Origin: Sweltsa coloradensis
Lineage: Eukaryota > Arthropoda > Insecta > Plecoptera > Chloroperlidae
Direction of reading: 5' to 3'
Length of the DNA stretch: 64,000 nucleotides
Assembly: GCA_024449915.1 (NCBI GenBank)
Contig: JAMZAV010000111.1
Coordinates: forward strand, 1 to 64,000
The notes below the pieces were generated by a model that did not search any database, was not told the DNA's origin, and worked only from the letters and a program-made list of their open reading frames with translations. Positions 58,140 through 64,000 of this stretch are shown one piece after another. Every line of letters starts with the position of its first letter. Position 1 is the first letter of the stretch. The translations under genes were made by a program, and so were the position numbers.

Positions 58140-58558
58140 CGCGTTGTTATAACACCGATCAGAGATATTGGAATTTTATTAAATAATTTTAACAGAATTG
58201 TTTTATAATAACGATAAATTTAAAAATTCAATTATTAGGCTAAATTATTACCAAAAAAAAAGTTATTCAATTTTTTTAAAATTTCATTTTAAAAATAATT
58301 TTTACAGAATTGTTTTATAATAACAAAATACATAAAATTTCCCTTTTTCACCAAAAAATAAGAATTAAATTTTTTTTGAAATTTTATTTTTAATTTTATT
58401 TTTACAGAATTGTTATAAAATAAAATTTCAAAAAACAATCAAATAGGAACATTACTACATCAAAAAAGATATTAACATTTTTAAAGCTTTTTGATTAGTG
58501 TCGTAGGCCATATTAGTTCAAAAGTTTATTTTATTTTAAACAGAAATAAATAAAAAAA

Positions 58559-58613
<55 letters not shown>

Positions 58614-58680
58614 AATCATGATACGTTAATTATCAATAATCCAATACAAATAAACCCGTAAACAAAAATCTGAATGCAGG
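58140..58680. repeat. AT-rich spacer with (AAAT)n microsatellite
   Basis: Three diverged copies of a TTTTACAGAATTGTTTTATAAT-type module (about 58185-58430) precede an (AAAT)n run at 58557-58616. Confidence 0.7.
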
Positions 58681-59666
58681 ACAAATTTATTTATCCATCT
58701 ATATCGTAAAGACTTATAGATTCCAAATCGAGCTGGACAATGTTGCGAATGTAGGTTTCATTTCTTCATGATATTTCAACTACATCGATTTTTTATCGTG
58801 ATCGAATCGATAATTTGATACGAAGTTGTTTAGAGACACGACTAGGGACTACAAAGGACACGAAATTGGAACTACGAATATTCTCTATGAAGGCCAAATA
58901 ATGATAAGTAACGTATTAATTACATTTTATATAAAAATGTGCCATAGATCAATTTATAATTAGATACGAAATCGATCTCCGAAACACTAAATAAATTATT
59001 GAATAATCCGATTTCTAAATCGATAATTCGATATATCGATTTTAAAAACCTAATAAATTCATTTGGATATCGCTATAATAGAATCGATAATCGATAAAAA
59101 TCTATATCAACACGATTTTTAAATGAGGGTCACGTGCAATTATATCGACATCTGACATGGCCGTAAGTAAAGAAAGTATAAATAAAGGACTACCTTCCAC
59201 ACATAACTATTGAGTAAACAATGCTAGTCGACTATTAGCATAATTACTTAACGATTGTAGAGAGATGCCTTAGACTTAAGAAACATTCATTGTTGAAGAA
59301 AGTTTGAGATATGCGCTATTCAATGTGCAGTACGTTGGAATGCGTTTTAATGAGTATTTCTGTATACAAAACTGCATGTTTGTTCATAGAATACATCATT
59401 TATAAAATATCAACCATAACATTTCGTAATCATAACTTCATAAATAATGGTCTGTACAGCATAGCACATGCAATATATTACACAATATCACAATCCAATA
59501 TCTTTATGCGTCCAATGTAAGTCCAGTTTATGTGTAAGTACAATTTATGTAAGTCCAATTCATCCAAAGCAAGCGCACAACACGACTTCCATTGTTATTG
59601 ATTCTTATTTTCGAGACCTAACTTTTGGTTTATTTAGATTAACATTACGGGCGCGTCAACCGTTAG
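58681..59666. other. AT-rich spacer, nothing recognised
   Basis: It has many ATCGATAATCGAT-type words like those in the element at 2761, possibly a decayed relative. Short open frames after 59311 have no support. Confidence 0.4.
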
Positions 59667-59900
59667 GTCATAATGCGCCACTCTAGCCTAGAGGTTATGG
59701 GAAGGAAAATCCCATTATGGTCAGAACCAGACGCGGGTAGAGGGGGTGGGAGTTTCTCAGGTCGCTGGCCAGAGCTCGCCTCTTTTTCGTATCGGGGAGT
59801 GAAATACTTCCCTAAATACTCTGACGTTTGCGAGATGGACTTGGTCTCTTTTATCGCCTTTTACGCTAAGCAGAGCCATGCTTTGGATGATTCAATCCCG
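59667..59900 (+). repeat. Repeat R3 copy
   Basis: GGTCATAATGCGCCACTCTA then GCCTAGAGGTTATGGGAAGG, ACGCGGGTAGAGGGGGTGGG and GCTCGCCTCTTTTTCGTA match the copies at 27407-27915. Confidence 0.65.
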
Positions 59901-60129
59901 GGTTCAAAATTCAAAACATTGATGTCATGCAGAGTAACTGAAGAACCCGAAATAGGGAGCAAGGCTTCTTCTTAAAAAAATTGTAGACTAAGAAAACGTA
60001 AACGGAAATATTATCATGCATTGAAATCTCTCCTGGTAGAGGTAGCAAGGTTTCTTCTTAAAAAAATTGTTGATTTTATTTATTTATTATTTATATTTTT
60101 ATATTTTTTATTATTATTATTATTTATTA

Positions 60130-60550
60130 TTTTTTTTTAGGTAGATAGGTAGATTTAGATAAAAAAATAACCTTCAACATTGCAAATGTGTCTGTTTTTA
60201 TGTTTTTTGTCTGTTCATGCATTGAAATCTCTCCTGGTAGAGGTGCCAAGTACACAAAAATTAACCTTTTAAAAAAGTTTATCCCCGCCCTTTCATCCCC
60301 AGGGTCACTAAAAACATTTTCTGAATCATCCTTGTTGAAGGGCAATGCCAACAAAACAACATGTCAACCGGAGGTCGTCTCGTGTTTGGTCTTAACCGTG
60401 AGACGTGACACACACACTGATGAACAGAAAAGTGACGCATATCACGAGGGCTTCACTTTCAAATAAAACAGACAAAAAACATAAAACAGACACATTTGCA
60501 ATGTTGAAGGTTATTTTTTTATCTAAATCTACCTATCTACCTAAAAAATA
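60130..60550. mobile_element. Foldback element with ~75-bp perfect arms
   Basis: TTTTTTAGGTAGATAGGTAG followed by ATTTAGATAAAAAAATAACC at 60131 is inverted near-perfectly up to 60548. The outer side adjoins AT-rich microsatellite on both flanks. The middle (GGTCGTCTCGTGTTTGGTCT..GAGACGTGACAC) has no supported ORF. Confidence 0.7.
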
Positions 60551-60555
60551 AAATA

Positions 60556-60556
<1 letters not shown>

Positions 60557-60642
<86 letters not shown>

Positions 60643-60814
60643 GAAAGAAAACATCATCTACAAACAATATTACAATTTATAAATGACTTATTTTAGTTAG
60701 AGTTAAGACAAAAGTAATAATGTATGTAATAGGTACACATGGAAGTACTTGACGTAAGTCCGTACAACATGTTAGCTCCGGTTTTAACCGAGTTTGTTTG
60801 AAATACATCCAATA

Positions 60815-60862
<48 letters not shown>
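60557..60862. repeat. Two (AAT)n microsatellites
   Basis: Pure AAT repeats at 60557-60640 and 60815-60862, separated by about 170 bp of unique AT-rich DNA. Confidence 0.85.
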
Positions 60863-60890
60863 TGATTCATAGCAGTTGTCGAAAAAGTTT

Positions 60891-60962
60891 GCCCCGACTG
60901 GGGTTCGAACCCAGAACCTCCGGCTTAACGTGCCATAGCTCTACCAATTAAGCTACCGGGAC
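60891..60962 (-). tRNA. tRNA-like sequence, GTT anticodon position, inverted copy
   Basis: 72 nt folding as GTCCCGG acceptor (with TCGGGGC), D arm GCTT-AATTGGTA-GAGC, anticodon arm ATGGC-ACGTTAA-GCCGG and T arm CTGGG-TTCGAAC-CCCAG. The loop reads GTT (asparagine) at positions 34-36, but base 33 is C instead of the nearly universal U and the first stem pair is A-G. It is probably a tRNA-derived repeat, not an acting tRNA. Confidence 0.4.
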
Positions 60963-60983
60963 CACAGAACAATAAATAATTGG

Positions 60984-61047
60984 TAATTAATTGGTAGAGC
61001 TATGGCACGTTAAGCCGGAGGTTCTGGGTTCGAACCCCAGTCGGGGC
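60984..61047 (+). tRNA. tRNA-like sequence, 5'-truncated
   Basis: The same sequence from AATTGGTAGAGC to TCGGGGC, lacking the 5' acceptor half. It forms the inverted pair with 60891-60962 across about 20 nt. Confidence 0.35.
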
Positions 61048-61271
61048 AAACTTTTTCGACAACTGCTATGAATCAATAACTATGTCCTTAAAGCGGGCTT
61101 ATGCTTAAAAACCATATATTCATACTACCCAACTCATGGGAGATGAGATGTGATTGAATTTATCCATGCAATCTTTCAGATTTGACAGCTACATTGCCGT
61201 CTTCTGTTGGATTTATGTCATGTAAATCAACAGTCACAACAAATAGCAGTTTCCTAAAGGTTTGTTCTGTG

Positions 61272-61342
61272 GTCCGGTAGCTTAATTGGTAGAGCTATGG
61301 CACGTTAAGCCGGAGGTTCTGGGTTCGAACCCCAGTCGGGGC
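61272..61342 (+). tRNA. tRNA-like sequence with one C lost in the acceptor stem
   Basis: 71 nt, reading GTCCGG where the other copies have GTCCCGG; the remainder is identical. It is a member of the tandem array. Confidence 0.4.
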
Positions 61343-61566
61343 AAACTTTTTCGACAACTGCTATGAATCAATAACTATGTCCTTAAAGCGGGCTTATGCT
61401 TAAAAACCATATATTCATACTACCCAACTCATGGGAGATGAGATGTGATTGAATTTATCCATGCAATCTTTCAGATTTGACAGCTACATTGCCGTCTTCT
61501 GTTGGATTTATGTCATGTAAATCAACAGTCACAACAAATAGCAGTTTCCTAAAGGTTTGTTCTGTG

Positions 61567-61638
61567 GTCCCGGTAGCTTAATTGGTAGAGCTATGGCACG
61601 TTAAGCCGGAGGTTCTGGGTTCGAACCCCAGTCGGGGC
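61567..61638 (+). tRNA. tRNA-like sequence, complete fold
   Basis: 72 nt, same fold as at 60891, with intact A-box-like TAGCTTAATTGG and B-box GGTTCGAACCCC. No T-rich terminator follows directly (AAACTTTTTCG 4 nt on could serve). Confidence 0.45.
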
Positions 61639-61860
61639 AAACTTTTTCGACAACTGCTATGAATCAATAACTATGTCCTTAAAGCGGGCTTATGCTTAAA
61701 AACCATATTCATACTACCCAACTCATGGGAGATGAGATGTGATTGAATTTATCCATGCAATCTTTCAGATTTGACAGCTACATTGCCGTCTTCTGTTGGA
61801 TTTATGTCATGTAAATCAACAGTCACAACAAATAGCAGTTTCCTAAAGGTTTGTTCTGTG

Positions 61861-61932
61861 GTCCCGGTAGCTTAATTGGTAGAGCTATGGCACGTTAAGC
61901 CGGAGGTTCTGGGTTCGAACCCCAGTCGGGGC
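61861..61932 (+). tRNA. tRNA-like sequence, complete fold, last unit
   Basis: 72 nt, identical tRNA-like part. The following AAACATTTCG has lost the T5 run seen in the other units. Confidence 0.45.
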
Positions 61933-61998
61933 AAACATTTCGACAACTGCTATGAATCAATAACTATGTCCTTAAAGCGGGCTTATGCTTAAAAAACC

Positions 61999-62164
<166 letters not shown>

Positions 62165-62165
<1 letters not shown>

Positions 62166-62230
62166 TAAATTCGTATTTAGAGTCGACCCACTCTTGTCAC
62201 ATAACTGATTTTCTGTGGGGTACATTAAAA
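62165..62230 (-). repeat. SINE S1 3' fragment
   Basis: ATTCGTATTTAGAGTCGACC then CACTCTTGTCACATAACTGA and TTTTCTGTGGGG are the S1 tail in inverse sense, following the AAAT run. Confidence 0.6.
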
Positions 62231-62425
62231 CTTTTTGACTTGAGTTCAACGTCCTAGATATACCCGACATTGCAAATGTGCGAATGTAAATTATACAGTT
62301 AAAAAACCACTAATAATTTACAACTTTAAAACGTGATTTCATTACCAAATGAACCTATCCGCGTTCTGACCTGAAAACCTTTGCAATTTGAAAGGTCAGC
62401 ACTCAAAGTAAATGTTTGCATAGGG

Positions 62426-62500
62426 TCAAAAGTACATTCCCTGGTTGAAGTAGGTCTGGTCGTTAATAAACCGGTTGGTCAGGTCGTTCGGTTTGCTCAT
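62426..62500 (-). CDS. Very weak candidate exon or start of a gene
   Basis: The minus strand reads MSKPNDLTNRFINDQTYFNQ then GMYF and a stop. Codon use is coding-like and the island is G+C-richer than its flanks. No phase-compatible donor toward the exon at 58121 was found. It may be chance. Confidence 0.2.
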   Translation of the reverse strand: MSKPNDLTNRFINDQTYFNQGMYF

Positions 62501-62569
62501 CTTAGAACGTACTGGGTCTCATGAATGATGTGACTTGTGTCTTGAGGCGACAGAGTATGTACTAACATT

Positions 62570-62760
62570 AGCGAGCGAATCTTCGTGTGGAAGGATTTCC
62601 ATCTAAGATTCTCTAGTTGGTCATTGTTCGCTCGTCGGTGATGTCGTCGCCTACAGGGTTAGCATGGTCGGCTTTAAATTGAATGTCCCCCACTGAAAAT
62701 TAGTAAGGCCATGCAGTGCCGGGTAGACTCGAAATACGTCTTTTTTCTTTCTTTCTTTTA
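62570..62760 (+). repeat. SINE S1 copy
   Basis: CGCCTACAGGGTTAGCATGG, CCCCCACTGAAAATTAGTAA and ACTCGAAATACGTC with a TTTCTTTC tail match 26530-26700. Confidence 0.65.
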
Positions 62761-64000
62761 TTCTTTCTAGAATGTCTATATATTTAAAATGAATGAATGA
62801 ATCAACATATTAATTTACAACGTGTTATAGAATAGATAGGTAAGGAGAAAATAACATTTTTTTTTTTTTTAAATATAGTGCTCAGCAAAGAAATGTATAC
62901 AGTTAACCCCAGTTGTTTTCATATTTAAATTAATTGATAAATCAAATGCACTTTTACTTAATTTTTATAGCTGTACCAATAAACACAAGAGTTGTGTTTC
63001 GAATCAAAATTTTCGTAAATAAAACTAAAAATAATATTATCTTAAATGCGCGTGGATTGGAAGTTTTAAATCGCTCGCAAGTCGCAAACTAGACACACTT
63101 TGAAATTCTGATAGTTAAAAATTTAATTTAAATTTTGAAACAGCCATTATTTTTTGTAAAAAAATCGTGTTTTCTATTGTAATAAAATGTAAAAAAAAAA
63201 AAACACCAACTCTGATTTTCAGATGAAAAAGAAAATATACATGCAACTCAAGTGTGCAGAATGAAGAGACATGAGTTCGAATCCCGAATAATTTAGTCTT
63301 ACTTTTAAACCCGGGTTTTCTCATGTTCCCTGCTCATGGGCGGGATCTATAATATTATTGCAATAAGAGACACCTGCACCAACTAAGAACAAACTACACT
63401 CATTACAATCAGTAATTGAAATAAATTGAAACCCATCTAGTTTGTCACCTGGATAAGTGGTTCACTGCTACTGCAATCATTCGGTAATTATTCACCTGAC
63501 TAATGAGGAGTGATTTGCATGTTATTCGGAACGGAAGTGACCTTTTAGGAGCGACGATGTCAATCTAACTCTCTCTCCCTCTCTCTCTCCCCCTCTTTCA
63601 CAGGACAAAAAAATCTTTTAACTATATCAACGCCTTTAAAAATTTTGAACTTTTCCCCCACAAACAAAAGGGACTTAATAAAGTCATTTTAAGTTGTGTT
63701 TTTTTAACAGTCAAATTCATGGATACCTACTTTTTAAAATGTCTTTAACATAGTGTTTTAAAACCCAAAAACACACCGAATTAAATTTAAATTTAAATTA
63801 AATTAATTAATTAATTAATTATCTCGCCTAGGAAGTAGGTAGGCATGTGCATGATCAAGTAATTGCATGTAATGAATTATATTACGAAGATGACGTATTT
63901 GAAATAACATAAATAACTTTGGGCCATAATAACATGAGTAGCATTTTGTGTCCCCCAAAAATCCAATTGCCCAACAAATTATTTTAACAAATTATATTTA
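62761..64000. other. AT-rich end of window, nothing coding recognised
   Basis: It contains a (CT)n tract at about 63565-63600 (CTCTCTCTCCCTCTCTCTCT) and the AT run AATTAATTAATTAATTAATT near 63800. No exon or element ends are seen. Confidence 0.5.

Larger units (their letters stand above)
60868..61997 (+). repeat. Tandem array of a ~295-bp tRNA-like unit, led by an inverted half-copy
   Basis: Units start with CTGTGGTCCCGGTAGCTTAA, carry the tRNA-like sequence, then AACTTTTTCGACAACTGCTA, AATCAATAACTATGTCCTTA and end CTAAAGGTTTGTT. T-arm positions 61020, 61316, 61612 and 61906 give periods of 296, 296 and 294. Units are nearly identical. The segment 60868-60969 is an inverted copy of the tRNA-like part. 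AAT microsatellites flank both sides. Confidence 0.85.

Noticed and set aside
59311..59520. Open frame after a TATAAATA at about 59177
   Set aside because: No conserved motif, AT-driven amino acid composition and no splice context; the TATA-like word is expected in this base composition.
60891..61932. Functional tRNA-Asn gene cluster
   Set aside because: C33 in place of U33, G-U-rich acceptor stem and a mismatched anticodon stem, plus tandem 295-bp repetition, favour a tRNA-derived repeat.

Overview
The window looks like nuclear DNA of an AT-rich, intron-rich animal genome that is very full of transposons. I read it as probably arthropod: the clearest lineage-limited gene resembles the arthropod 27-kDa haemolymph protein (DUF1397-like) secreted family. 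The call is tentative. There is no operon structure, rRNA or CRISPR, and no open reading frame of ordinary gene length. Genes appear only as short exons with GT-AG borders and matching phases, separated by kilobases of repeats. The palindromic octamer TAGGCCTA is strikingly frequent in the first 27 kb.

Left part (1-21 kb). The minus strand carries a complete five-exon SLC35E3-type nucleotide-sugar/triose-phosphate-translocator-family gene. Its CDS runs from 20930 down to 4051 and gives 296 aa, with all junctions in phase. Its introns are packed with DNA-transposon relics: hAT-like elements with 8-bp target-site duplications, TTAA-flanked elements, a pogo/Tigger-like element, a Harbinger-like MITE, and a dispersed 0.75-0.83 kb repeat that I call R1. 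One hAT element sits 16 nt upstream of the exon 3 acceptor.

Middle part (21-39 kb). After a 180-bp satellite, a nested pair of R1 copies and a CpG-rich duplicated block, a plus-strand gene for a secreted cysteine-containing protein starts at 25628. Five exons can be followed to 38918. Its second intron holds an 8-kb composite of inverted repeats with decayed copies of a repeat-borne protein family that I recognise across invertebrates. Exon 3 of this host gene carries an apparent one-base frameshift. The last exon or exons were not found.

Right part (39-64 kb). From about 40 to 56 kb the sequence is very AT-rich with abnormal homopolymer runs, including one of 28 G, and looks poorly polished or heavily decayed. 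In it, short GC-richer islands on the minus strand look like exons of a further, mostly disordered protein (candidates at 58078-58121, 56183-56263, 52100-52236, 50037-50241, 42769-42885). The last 8 kb hold tRNA-derived SINEs, microsatellites, a foldback element and a tandem array of a 295-bp unit, each with a 72-nt tRNA-like sequence.

The genes have no evident shared pathway. The main story of the window is host exons surviving between nested transposons.
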